Assembly (NCBI GenBank): GCA_024220525.1
Contig: JAMYWO010000054.1
Span: 82,509 to 146,508, forward strand
Origin: Cochliopodium minus
Taxonomy: Eukaryota > Discosea > Himatismenida > Cochliopodiidae
DNA length: 64,000 bases
Reading direction: 5' to 3'
Positions 1-9,361 of this stretch are shown here, piece by piece (position 1 is the first letter of the stretch; every line of letters begins with the position of its first letter). The translations under genes were made by a program, and so were the position numbers. The notes under the pieces were generated by a model that was given only the letters and a program-made list of their open reading frames with translations, searched no databases and was not told the DNA's origin.

Positions 1-74
1 CTTCTAATATACAATTGATATTACATACAGTGTATGGTGATTCGCATAATTATGCAAATTATTTTTCCTTATGA
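1..74 (+). mobile_element. MITE copy, right-hand part (left part outside window)
   Basis: Bases 1-77 are identical to 44288-44364, the right part of the full element at 44183-44361. The copy holds the palindrome GCATAATTATGC and the right terminal repeat CCTTATGA, followed by TA. It lies in the intron that follows the second gbpD exon (donor at 116). The window, and perhaps the contig, starts inside this repeat. Confidence 0.85.
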
Positions 75-116
75 TAATGTATTCTCCATTTGTAATCTTT
101 AAAATTTTTTTTTTAC

Positions 117-555
117 AATTCCTTGATGGAAGGATCACTTTTTTCCAATCCTTCATATCTTGCTAATAGCAACAATAAAAATTCATGGGGCTTGCATATT
201 GTGATGAATGAGATGATCAAATCCCTTCCAAAATTTTCATCTTTGATAAAAATACCAGAAATGATTGATCAAAAAAGAGATATACGTATAAAAATTTGAA
301 AATAACGAAATTTTAAATAAAAATTATTTATATTTTAATTCCTTTACGTATTTTGATATATTCTTTATCTGTTGCCTTTTGAACCAATTTGGGCAAGGTT
401 GCAGCTTTGATTTTCCCATCAATGAGATTCTTATTCTCTTCAGTGGAATCAATGATCCAAGATGCTCCAACATCAGTTTTTTTTGCGAGGATATAATTAT
501 GGCCTTCTTTATCTTCCTCAAATAATTGTGTTTTAAGTTCATTTATTTGATTCAT
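117..555 (-). CDS. gbpD: GbpD-like RasGEF, 5' part (RasGEF_N domain, two exons)
   Basis: Exon 1 runs 555-348 from the ATG at 553-555 and exon 2 runs 240-117. The protein reads MNQINELKTQ..., then IKAATLPKLVQKAT, then the helix FGRDLIISFITICKPHEF followed by LLLLARYEG. This is the first two-thirds of a RasGEF N-terminal domain, the structural module that stabilises the CDC25 catalytic domain of Ras activators. No catalytic domain follows here. The second exon ends GAA TT|GTAAAA, and read without splicing it would hit TAA at once. The rest of the domain (acceptor at 44082) and the catalytic and cGMP-binding parts lie at 39970-44082. The donor is phase 2, which fits that acceptor exactly. I infer these are two halves of one gene separated by a MITE-mediated rearrangement or misassembly. 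Confidence 0.75.
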
Positions 556-556
556 T

Positions 557-860
557 CACAGTTTTTTTTTTTAAATTTATATCTTGATTGGGAAGATCTC
601 CCATGATTTAAATCTTGTTCACATATGTGTATTTAAAAAATTAAAAATACATCAAAATCACCAAATAAAGAATTTAATATCTCCAATTTTCAATTTCGTT
701 GAATAAAAGTAATCTACAAAATAATTAAAAATTTGGATCCATTTTGAATTTAACTTTAAAGAAAAATAGTTTTATTTGGAGCTCTAAATTTTGGATTTGA
801 TAATAACTCTGATAAAAGATTAACTCTTGTTGAAAAAGGAAAAAATTTTTTGTGAATCTT
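557..860. other. Intergenic, no gene seen
   Basis: AT-rich spacer between the gbpD start (555, minus) and the NUDIX stop (861, minus). It should hold the gbpD promoter and the NUDIX 3' UTR. Poly-A/T runs occur but no open frame with coding character. Confidence 0.6.
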
Positions 861-1564
861 TTACTTGTAGTTGATGAATTTGCACAAATCTTTGATTAAA
901 TCAATGTGATCAAAAGCCAATTCAAATTTATTGTTGATAATTTCTCCCAAATCATAAAACTTTGCATCATATGCATCATCACTTCCAACCGGAACTATAA
1001 ATTGAAAAAATATCTCAACTTAACATTCAAATAAATTGATCAAAACTTTTCATACCCTTTTTATCGTCCTCTTCTTCTAACAAATAGAACATGGAAACCA
1101 CATGTCTTCTTGGATCACGGTCTTTTTTGGAGTAGACACCTATGATTTCAAAGTAAGAAAGATAAAAAAAAATTTTCAGTGAAATTTCTTACCAATCAAT
1201 TTTGGATTTTTTGCTTGAAGTGTAGTTTCCTCTTCGAGCTCTCTCAAAGCTGAATTTTGTGTTTCTTCTCCATAATCAACACTAAAAAAAAAAATTGACG
1301 AATAGAAATATTTTGTTCGAAATAATCTTAATGAAAGCATACAATCCACCAGGGAGAGCTAGAGAATCTTTAAAAGGCTTCAATTAAGTGTTATTTTAGA
1401 TATAATATTGAGGATTGAAAATTCACATTATGTCTTCTTTTGATGAGTAAGATTTTATTATCTCTTATTATGGCACAATCAACAGTCAATGCAGGTGTTT
1501 TATATGCTTTCAATGTTTTACTTGATACAATTGATCCGCATTTATCGCAAGTTTTTGGAATCAT
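861..1564 (-). CDS. NUDIX hydrolase
   Basis: Five exons: 1564-1427, 1377-1343 (35 nt), about 1284-1200, about 1150-1065 and about 1013-861. The protein starts MIPKTCDKCGSIV, with one CxxC pair, then has the beta-strand DCAIIRDNKILLIKRR. The Nudix box is spread over exons 2 and 3: GGF, then VDYGEE, then ALRELEEET. It fits GX5EX7REUXEEXGU except that Thr replaces the last Gly. The catalytic REXXEE Glu residues are present. Downstream YSKKDRDPRRHVV is typical of small Nudix pyrophosphatases. Expected role: hydrolysis of a nucleoside diphosphate linked to another moiety, in house-cleaning metabolism; the substrate cannot be read from sequence. The stop is TAA at 861-863. The start diverges from the BAR-RhoGAP gene across 193 bp. 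Confidence 0.88.
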
Positions 1565-1757
1565 TTTTTTTTTTTGTCTTCAAACATTTAATTCAGCTTG
1601 GAATACAATAAAATTTTTTAAAACACCCTTAATAAGATCAAACTAATTTCTTTCAAATCAATACAAAATAAAGATAAAGAGATAAATATCTTTCAAATAA
1701 TTCAAAAATTAAAAATAAAATTAGTATATTTAAATTTTTTAAAGCAATCAACATAAA

Positions 1758-3814
1758 ATGTCGGATAAAGAACCAAAAGATTCCAAAAAGAGAGCACCAA
1801 CCAATTCCATCTCCAAAAAATTAAACTTGCAATTCCTCAAAATCAAAAATAAGATAGGAAAAGAGGGGATCAAGAAAGAATCCAAAAATGTGGAAGATTA
1901 TTCAAAGGTATTAATGAGGATCTCAAATTCATTAAAACAATTTATTTTTAAAAAATTTCATATTTGTCAAAAATTTCAAAATATTTTTTATTTGAAAAGA
2001 AAAACGATAAAATAACTGATGGAATGCAAAAATTTTATCAATCATTGGATAGACACAATGAAACAAGAAAAGGTATATATAAAAAAAAATTTTCTATTAT
2101 GTGCTAGCCTCCACAAAAAATTGAAAGTCAAAGGAAATAAATTTCCCTTTATTTTTAGAATAATCTCAATATTAAAAAAAGAAAGAAATTTGATTGAGGA
2201 AATAAGTCATATATTCTAATAAATGATTATTTATTGATAAATTCAATCAAATTTCACTATCATGTCTATATCTACAGATAGTTTCTTTGTTAATAATCTT
2301 TTTAACCATATTTTCATTTATTGTAGCATATTACTCTCAAGGATTGAAATTATACGATCAACTGGTCACATTCAGTCAATTAATGAATGAAGATAATGTA
2401 ATAGTAAGTGGATTGCTTTCCAAAATATCAGATTTTCAGAACAGTCTCGAAGATCTCACAAAATCTTTAAATGAGGAAATAAATGAACAAGGTAATCATC
2501 ACATGAAAATATAATTTAATAATCTTTTTGGCTCTTGGATTTTTTTTTTTGAAATGTGATAGTGATCAATCCTTTGAGAGCTTTGAAGAAATGAAATGGC
2601 AGAAGCCAAGACAAAAATCACTCTATGATGGTGAAAGATTAGAGTATGAGGTATGTTTTTAAACACTCTTTTTTCTTTTCTTTTTTTTTTTCTTCTTTTT
2701 TTTACATTCCTATTCACCATCCTCTCTTTTTTTTTGATCAGAACTCCCTTGATCATCTTGAAAAGTGCAAGAACAACAAAAAACCAAAGAACCAGTATTA
2801 AAGGAAGCAGAACAAAAGTACAAAGACATGAAGAGAGTTACACAAAGTGTGAACAACACATCCAATGTCAGTTTTTTTTATTAATTTTCTTTTGTTAATT
2901 TTCTTTTCTTCCTCATTTTTCTGATTTATTCCTTTTATAATCTCAACTTTTACTTTTTTTTCTCAGGTTTTGATAGAAACCAACCAAATTGCAGAGCTAG
3001 AGATTATCGACAAGCTTTGCAACTATATGAAGCCAAAAAATTTTTCCAAGCAGGTCACAGGTAAACAAACCAATAGAAAAAAATTGACTATTTTTAATGA
3101 TCTTCCAAAAGATGGTGTACCGAAATGATTCCAGGTAAAACATTCTTAACTTGCTTTTTTTTCGAAAATTTTTTTTTATTATTTTTTTTTAAAATTTTTA
3201 TTATTCTTTTTTATTATTCTTTTTTCATTATTTATCTTTCTTTTTTTTTTTTTAAATTAATTTGTTTTCTTTTTCTGTATTATTTTTTTTCCAAAATTAA
3301 AATCAGAGTTGTACCAACAAAGACAATATTTAGAACAACAAAAGAAGAGTTAGAAAAAGCAAGTCCAACGTAACAAGGTCTCCACCATCGCCAACACTGT
3401 CAAACAATCCAAATTTTTGGCGAGCCTTTGTTGGAAGTTGCCAAAGAAACTCGCGTTTTGCCGAAGGTGGTAGACGTTTGTACTCTTGCCATCGAACAAG
3501 GTACAAACAAAATAATTTCTTTCATTTTCATTTTTGTTTTTATCTTATTTTTATTTCTTATTTTTTCATATTTTTATATTTTTTTAATTTTTTACTTTAG
3601 TGTTGATTTATTTGCATTATTTTTATCTTATTTTTATTTTCTTATTTTTTTTATTTTATTTTTATTTTTTATTCAAAACGACGTTTTATTTCTACGAAAC
3701 AATAAACAGAAATCTCTGAAGAGGGTTTGTTTCGTATATCTGCCAACCACCACTTGCTCCAACAACACAAAGACGCAATAGACAAAGGAAATTGGAAGGG
3801 GTATTTTGAATCAG
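1758..3814 (+). pseudogene. BAR-RhoGAP protein gene, frame-disrupted and cut off at the N gap
   Basis: Exons are about 1758-1907, 2000-2072, 2327-2491, 2563-2650, 2742-2866, 2967-3060, one near 3320-3500 and one near 3710-3814. The first three code for helices such as KFYQSLDRHNETRK and YYSQGLKLYDQLV, typical of a BAR (membrane-curving) domain. Later pieces LYDGERLEYE and LKEAEQKYKDMKR continue the BAR domain. IFGEPLLEVAKETRVLPKVV and EEGLFRISAN (arginine finger) begin a RhoGAP domain. The conserved peptides sit in different frames: two shifts in 2563-2650, one near 2758, an in-frame TAG near 3350 and one shift near 3413. The second half of the RhoGAP domain is absent because the sequence runs into the low-complexity block at the N. 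Nearby genes read cleanly, so this is a decaying gene or a locally poor assembly. Confidence 0.6.
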
Positions 3815-3837
3815 TTTTCATAATAATTTAATTTTAT

Positions 3838-4062
3838 TTTTAATATTTTTTTTAATATTTATTTTTAATATTTATTTTTATTTATTTTTATTTATTTTTA
3901 TTTATTTTTATTTATTTTTATTTATTTTTATTTATTTTTATTTATNTAAATAATAAATAATAAATAATAAATAATAAATAATAAATAATAAATAATAAAT
4001 AATAAATAATAAAAAATAAAAATAAAAATAAAAATGAAACAATAAAAATTATAAAAATGGTT
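3838..4062. repeat. Low-complexity block around a single N (collapsed gap)
   Basis: Left of the N (3946) is a TTTTTATTTA tandem array with a 10-base period. Right of it is an AAATAAT array with a 7-base period, then AAAAAT units. The two flanking genes both run towards the N and both stop mid-domain. This suggests a join or gap of unknown length rather than a base ambiguity. Confidence 0.75.
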
Positions 4063-4124
4063 TTTAAAAGCAATTAAGAAACAAAAAAAATTTATTAAAA
4101 AATAAAAATTTAAAAAAAAAATAC

Positions 4125-5622
4125 CCAGTGTAAAATTCAGTGACAATATTTGGAGAAAGTCCAGGAGGATTGAAAATTTTTTGTGCAAGAAAAGAATCGT
4201 TATAATTAGTACCCGGTCCAAAATCTCCGCAAGTCAAAACGACAGAACCATTCAAAGTTCCCCTTCTCATGTTGTCGAGTCCATTGTCAGTGGTGTACAG
4301 AATCACTTGTTCTCCGAGAATAGATCTTGCTTTCTGCACGAGAAATTCTAAATATTTTTTGTCGTTTGGGTTTGTTGATGCATCTCCATAAAATCCAAAT
4401 TCATTTTCCATCTATTTTTAAAAAGAAATCAATAAATTCAAAAAATTTGAATTGTAAAATGAAAAAAATAAAAAAATTTTTAATAAAATTAATAGGAAAC
4501 AAATTTATTCCAAAGAATCAAGAACAAAAATTTGATTTTAACAAAATCCTTAATTATTTATAAACTTAGATGAGTAAAATTTTTCATTTGGGAATAAATG
4601 ATTTTTATTTGTTTTATTAAAAATATTGGATTAATTAAAAAAATAAAAAAATTTTTCAAAAAAAGATTGAATTAAATCGAATTATTTCTTTTTGATTTTG
4701 TATTTCAAAAATTCAAAATTTCAAAAATTTTTTATTTTTTTTACCTGAACCATTATTATAGGTCCTCCATTTTCATAAAGATAAGGATTCACTTTTTTGA
4801 GTAATACATCCCACCATTCGGAGACGTATTGGATATAGATTGGGTCGTATGTTCTTAACTGTATTGGAGGATCATGCTTCAAAAGATAATAAGGAAATCC
4901 TCCAAAATCTGTTTCTGCACAAGAATAAGGTCCTTCAAAAATATATAAATATTAAAAACTTTAATTTATTTTTTATTTTTATTGATATTAATTTTATTTT
5001 TATTTTTTTAAAATTTTTTTATTTTTTTTTACCCGGACGCAACATCACCAAAAATCCTAATTTGTTTGCCAAAAGAAGATATGCTTCAAGATTGTTATTT
5101 CCTTCAAAGTTATATTGATTTCTGAATGTTTCGTGGTGATTCCAGAATACATAGGTCTCTAAAGAATTCAATCCCATAGCCTTCAATCTCAATAATCTAT
5201 CTTCCCAATATTGATATGGTATTCTTTGATAATGAAAGCAACCAGCCTAAATAATTTTTAAAAAAAATTTTAATTTTTTCAAATGTATAATCTTATAAAA
5301 TAATTAAGAGATATAATGATAGTTGGATATATGCTATATTGAGTATTCATCATATTCATTGAATCAAATTATTAATTACTGTTCAAGTTTTAAATTTAAG
5401 AAATTATAAAAAAATTTATTTTGCTTTATTCCCAAAAGACTCTTTAATATCCCATTTTCATTTACGTATGACAATGATAATTCTTTAATTTTATGAATTT
5501 ACCTTTATTTGGAATACTTCACCTTCCTTTAAGAATCTATCATTCCCCAAAGTGAAATTCCTGGAGAAAGATAAACAAAAAAATTGGAAAAGAATCAAAA
5601 TCAAAAAGAATTTTGTCATCAT
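4125..5622 (-). CDS. Beta-galactosidase, GH35 family (3' end missing)
   Basis: Four exons: 5622-5503, 5246-5033, 4932-4745 and 4411-4125. Exon 1 encodes a signal peptide (FFLILILFQFFCLSFS) and the N-terminal strand ending FQIK. Exon 2 has HYQRIPYQYWEDRL, METYVFW-like LETYVFWNHHE and MLRPG. Exon 3 has GPYSCAETDFGGFPYYLL. Exon 4 starts MENEFGFYG, the ENE(Y/F)G motif with the acid/base Glu, and ends EFYTG just before the expected W-x-D-HWG. GH35 enzymes cleave terminal beta-galactose; this one is probably secreted or lysosomal. The C-terminal half, with the nucleophile Glu region in part and the jelly-roll domains, is not found: the next exon should lie beyond the N at 3946. The intron before exon 4 is 333 bp, long for this window. 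Confidence 0.9.
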
Positions 5623-5674
5623 AATCAAAAAAATAAAAAATTCAATTTCAATTTTTTTTTTTTTTTTTTTTTTT

Positions 5675-5747
5675 ACGTGAATAAGATTTTTTTGTCTCTT
5701 CAATTTTTTTACGTGAATAAGATTTTTTTGTCTCTTCAATTTTTTTT
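5675..5747. repeat. 36-bp tandem duplication upstream of the GH35 gene
   Basis: Two head-to-tail copies (5675-5710 and 5711-5747), each starting ACGTGAATAAGA and containing TTGTCTCTTCAA. They lie between the GH35 start and the retroelement tail, so may affect that promoter. No coding sense is seen. Confidence 0.8.
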
Positions 5748-6198
5748 GAATTCAAATATTAGATGAGATTTGAATTAGATATTGTTTTTTTTTTTTTTTG
5801 AGTCAAGGATAGTAATCTCTACTATCCTATCCTGGTTCAGTGTGTACTTTTTGCATCAGTAGTTGATGGGCTACTGCTTTAGCACAAGAGGCGATGACAC
5901 GATGTCTTATTATTTTTGCAGCTTCCTTTCCTGAAATATTCAGGACATTTCCCAATCCCGTTGCCATTCTCCCAATTACACGATTTCCTTGTATGCTAAT
6001 ACCTCCAAAGGTATTCATTGCAAACACCATGAATTCGTAATCATCAAGGAATGTTGCTTGCTTCTTCTTGTTTTTGTATTTCTCAATCTTTTTTTCCTCT
6101 GCATTCTTTAAGAGGCTACCTTCGATAGCATTGTCAATATTAGAGGTTGAAATTGGACATTTAAGTGTGACATCAATGTTAATGGTTTTAAATAACAC
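5748..6198 (-). mobile_element. Retroelement remnant: C-terminal tail of a reverse-transcriptase polyprotein plus 3' end
   Basis: The open stretch 6198-5827 encodes 123 residues with the pattern AEEKKIEKYKNKKK, then F-x-VFAMNTFGGIS, then a helical region. This resembles the tail that follows the RT domain in LINE-like polyproteins (a K/E-rich Y-box, then a TFG motif). After the stop come a perfect hairpin (AGGATAGTA with loop ATCTC, 5812-5834), a 16-base A-tract in sense orientation and a 35-base AT-rich tail. The tail and the stop-proximal bases recur at 32153-32346. Only the 3' end is present; RT and endonuclease domains are absent. Assignment to LINE rather than another retroelement class rests on this tail pattern and is uncertain. 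Confidence 0.5.
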
Positions 6199-6347
6199 TA
6201 TTCTATTAAGTAGTTCAATATATTAATTATTTCAGTAACATTGGGGACAGAGGGAGTAAATAAACTTTCGAAAGTCATTAAATAGTCCTCCCCTTTTTTT
6301 TATAACAAATATCATTTTAATCAATAAAATAAAAAAAAGAAAGGGAT

Positions 6348-7744
6348 ATGGAAAAAGATATATTGGAAGAGAGCAAAGTATTGAAAGATATAAATTGGAA
6401 TGATATGATAAAGAAAAAATTTTTTGGATACAGCGCAATATTGCTCATAACAGTGAGAGGATCATTATATCCCTTATCATTAATAAAAACAAGATTGCAG
6501 ATCCAAGAGAATGTAGGATATAATGAAAAAAATAAAGCATATTTTATAAATTATTTTGAAATAGAAAATTTATAAAGGTACTTGGGATGCATTCAAGAAA
6601 ATTACTAAAAATGAAGGATTCAGAGGATTATATAGAGGTAAAATTGAAAGAAGATTCTTAATTGCTAATTATTCGGAAATGTCCTTTAAATTTTGATCCA
6701 AATTTAGGATTCCCTACTTTATGTTGTGGAATGCTACCTTCCCAAGCAGTATATATAGGTGTGGTCGAATTTTCCAAACAAAATTTTCCATTTCAATCAT
6801 TCAAACATCACAAATTGATTCCACATCTATTTGCAGGAGGGATAGGTAAAAAAAAAAAAAAGCAAAAATAAATAAAATTCTTTTGAAAGTGACAATAAAG
6901 TGGATCACTTTGTGTTTTATTCTATATTTTTCGTCTCATATTTTATTTCATTAAATACAAGCCAGTTTAGCCAGTTCTTCCATAATTGTTCCATTGGATG
7001 TTGTGACACAAAGATTGATGATACAAGATGGGATATTGGGAAAAAAAATGGGATCTTTTCAAATAATGAAGAATATAATGGCCACAGAAGGGATAAGGGG
7101 TAACAAATACAATCTTTTTTAATTGAATCAATCAATTTCTTGAAAATTAGGGTTTTATAGAGGTTATTTAGCTAGCATAATGACGTTTGCTCCATCTTCA
7201 GCGATATGGTGGGTAAAATATTATTATTTTTAAACATTTTATCAACATTAAAATTCTTATTTAATTTTCAAAAAAAAGGGATCTTATAATGTTTATAAAC
7301 ACGAAATTCAAAAATTTACAAGCTTGGGTGATTATTTTCCCACATTACTTCATGGTCTTTCAGGCATGTGTGCCAGTTTCACAGCAAGTTTTTTGACAAA
7401 TCCTCTTGGTAAAACTTTATCGATACTCCATAAATTTTCTTTTGATAAAAAAAATTTTTCTTTAAACAGATGTCGTAAAAACTAGACTTCAAGTCATTGA
7501 AAAAACAGATAAATCTGTAAAAGTATCTTGGAATAGTGTTGCTTCTAATTTATTTAGAACAGAGGGGTTCAGGGGTAAGAAAATTTCCTCTTTTTCAAAA
7601 TTTTTAAAACCTTCTAATTTATTTTTAAAAGGGTTTTTTAATGGGGCTTTCACTAGATGTTTGTCCAATGGTCCTTCAGGCTTCCTCATGATAATTACTT
7701 ATGAGTACATAAAGTCTATTTCATTGAAGGAAAGATCCTTGTAA
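6348..7744 (+). CDS. Mitochondrial carrier, SLC25A44-like
   Basis: Eight or so exons from ATG 6348 to TAA 7742-7744. Three carrier repeats are visible through their signatures: YPLSLIKTRLQ (repeat 1, Ser in place of the usual acid), VPLDVVTQRLMIQ (repeat 2) and NPLDVVKTRLQV (repeat 3). After each signature come the family's EG-x-GLY elements: EGFRGLYRG, EGIRGFYRGY and EGFRGFFNG. The layout, with GMLPSQAVYIGVVEFSK after repeat 1 and APSSAIWW later, matches the SLC25A44 group. In animals that group imports branched-chain amino acids across the inner mitochondrial membrane. The start follows a short leader and is the only ATG before the first repeat. It is convergent with GET4, 102 bp between stops. 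Substrate assignment is by family only. Confidence 0.88.
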
Positions 7745-7846
7745 TATTATCACTTTCGCACAAAAAAAGTTTTTAATTAAAAACATTTAAAACACATTTT
7801 ATAAATAATAATTTATTTAATATAATAAAATAAATATTATATTTCA

Positions 7847-9295
7847 TCAGTTATCTTCTCCACCACCGAGAAAAGATTGCAACATCTGACTGAAAAAATT
7901 TTTCTGAGGTTGAACATTATAATAAATCTTGGCAATATGTTCAAGACATTGAGATAACTCATTGTCACGTTGAATTGACTTTGAATATCTTTGGTTTAAA
8001 AGTTGAAAAAGAGGGTGAGAGTTTTCTCTTTGCAAAGTTTGAAGAAGAAAACCAATGTAGTTTAAGAGAGGGGTTTTTTCGGAAGAAAGAATCCAGTCCT
8101 TGATGAAGATTTCATAGATAGTTTCTGCTTCTTTTCTCTTGCTGAGGCACAAACATCTAAACAAAAATATTTTTTTTTTTTTTAGATAAAATAAATTAAA
8201 AAAATATTTTTTTTAACTGTAATACTGAACGTGCAATAAACAAATCTCTTTCAGATTCCAATCCTTCCTTTGACCATGAAACCAACATGGCGCCAAAATT
8301 TTGAGAGTCATCACCCAACAAAAAGTGGGGAGAGGATTTTCCGTATTCCTTTTGGTGGAAATAAGCGAGTGCCAATTTAGTTTGAAGAAGGGTAAACACT
8401 TTGGTAGATTCTTCTCTTTCTTTTTCCCTAGAAAACATAAATGAAATTTATAGTAAAATTAAATAAAAATGAAAATAAAATTAATCATTTTTATCTCCAA
8501 GAATGAGAGTTCATTTTAAAGAAATAAGTTACTTTTGTTGTTTTTCTTCTTGGGTGGCTGTGTTGCTTACTAGCTCGTCTTTTGGCTTTGCCCATTTGAT
8601 TGATTCCTTCATGAAAGAAACTTTGGCAGTGTCGTTTTCTGGGCTAAAAGCGTCGAAGATGGTCGTTATTTTTTCTAGAAAGATTTTTATTTAAATATTT
8701 GATGTATAATTAATAATTATTTCTCAATTTCATAAGGGAAATTTTTTTTTTTGAATATGTGCAAACACATATTTTTTATCATGATGAAAAAATAATTCAT
8801 CTCTAAATTGAGAATCTTCTAATATGCAATTGATATTTACATGGTGATTCGCATAATTATGCAAATTATTTTCCTTATGTTATTATATAAATATTCATAT
8901 GACATTTTTTCATCCATATTTTTTACTTTGCCTTTATTTACGTATAAAATAATTAATATATTTTATTTTTACCAGCAGATGATACATTTGCTTTGACAGA
9001 TTTTTCCTTATAGATTTCTAACATTAACAATCCAAGTTCAGATCCACAATTTTGTTGTTTATGTTCCAACATCTTCAATGCTCCATTAAATGCCAAATCC
9101 AATGCTTTTTTAAATTGTCCTTTTGATTTGTATCTATGTATTCCAAACAATTTATATAATATAGTTCCTAGCCAAAATAAAAATATATTACCTATGAAAT
9201 AATATTTTATAGCTTTGTTGGGCATCATAGTATCTGCCATCTTTGATATCTTGATTCAAATTCTCTTCTATCTTTTGAATATTGTCTTTATTCAT
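7847..9295 (-). CDS. GET4: GET4 homologue (tail-anchored protein targeting)
   Basis: Exons: 9295-9236 (approx.), 9177-8973, 8674-about 8540, about 8427-8218 and about 8160-7847, stop TGA. Recognisable Get4 helices run in order: KDGRYYDAQQSYKILFHRY, then ALDLAFNGALKMLEHKQQ, IFDAFSPENDTAKVSFMKES, SPHFLLGDDSQNFGAMLV, ESERDLFIARSVLQ, LLNYIGFLLQTLQR and LFQLLNQRYSKSIQRD. Get4 is an all-helical alpha-solenoid. With Get5/Ubl4A it hands tail-anchored membrane proteins from Sgt2/SGTA to the Get3 ATPase, in the cytosol. Length (about 300 aa) is normal. Intron 8675-8972 contains a MITE copy. The start lies 66 bp from the divergent SUN gene. Confidence 0.9.
8730..8879 (+). mobile_element. MITE copy inside a GET4 intron
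   Basis: About 150 bp, flanked by TCATAAGGG on the left and CCTTATG on the right. It shares the ordered blocks of the 44183-44361 copy: inverted repeat ATATGTG/CACATAT, CATCTCT...GAGA, CTTCTAATAT and the palindrome GCATAATTATGC. It lacks the CATAC/GTATG hairpin through a short deletion. It lies wholly within intron 8675-8972. Confidence 0.8.
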
Positions 9296-9361
9296 TTTTT
9301 TTTTTTCACTCTATTTCAGTCAGTTTGAAAAATAAAAAAAATTATAGGTTTTTTTGAAGGG
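9296..9361. promoter_or_regulatory. Compact divergent promoter between GET4 and the SUN gene
   Basis: Only 66 bp separate the two opposed start codons. The stretch is AT-rich with an A/T homopolymer on each side. No specific factor site can be named; the call rests on geometry. Confidence 0.4.

Noticed and set aside
1440-1646. Plus-strand ORF of 68 codons
   Set aside because: It is antisense to the first NUDIX exon, whose protein matches a known family.
3340-3360. In-frame TAG in the BAR-RhoGAP gene as a sign of a reassigned stop codon
   Set aside because: TAG ends the second RCC1 gene, and TGA ends GET4 and the kinase, at the expected protein ends. The standard code fits, and this gene also has frameshifts.
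6245-6265. ACTCCCTCTGTCCCC-like motif resembling the ends of plant Stowaway elements
   Set aside because: No matching inverted end or TA duplication was found nearby; probably chance.
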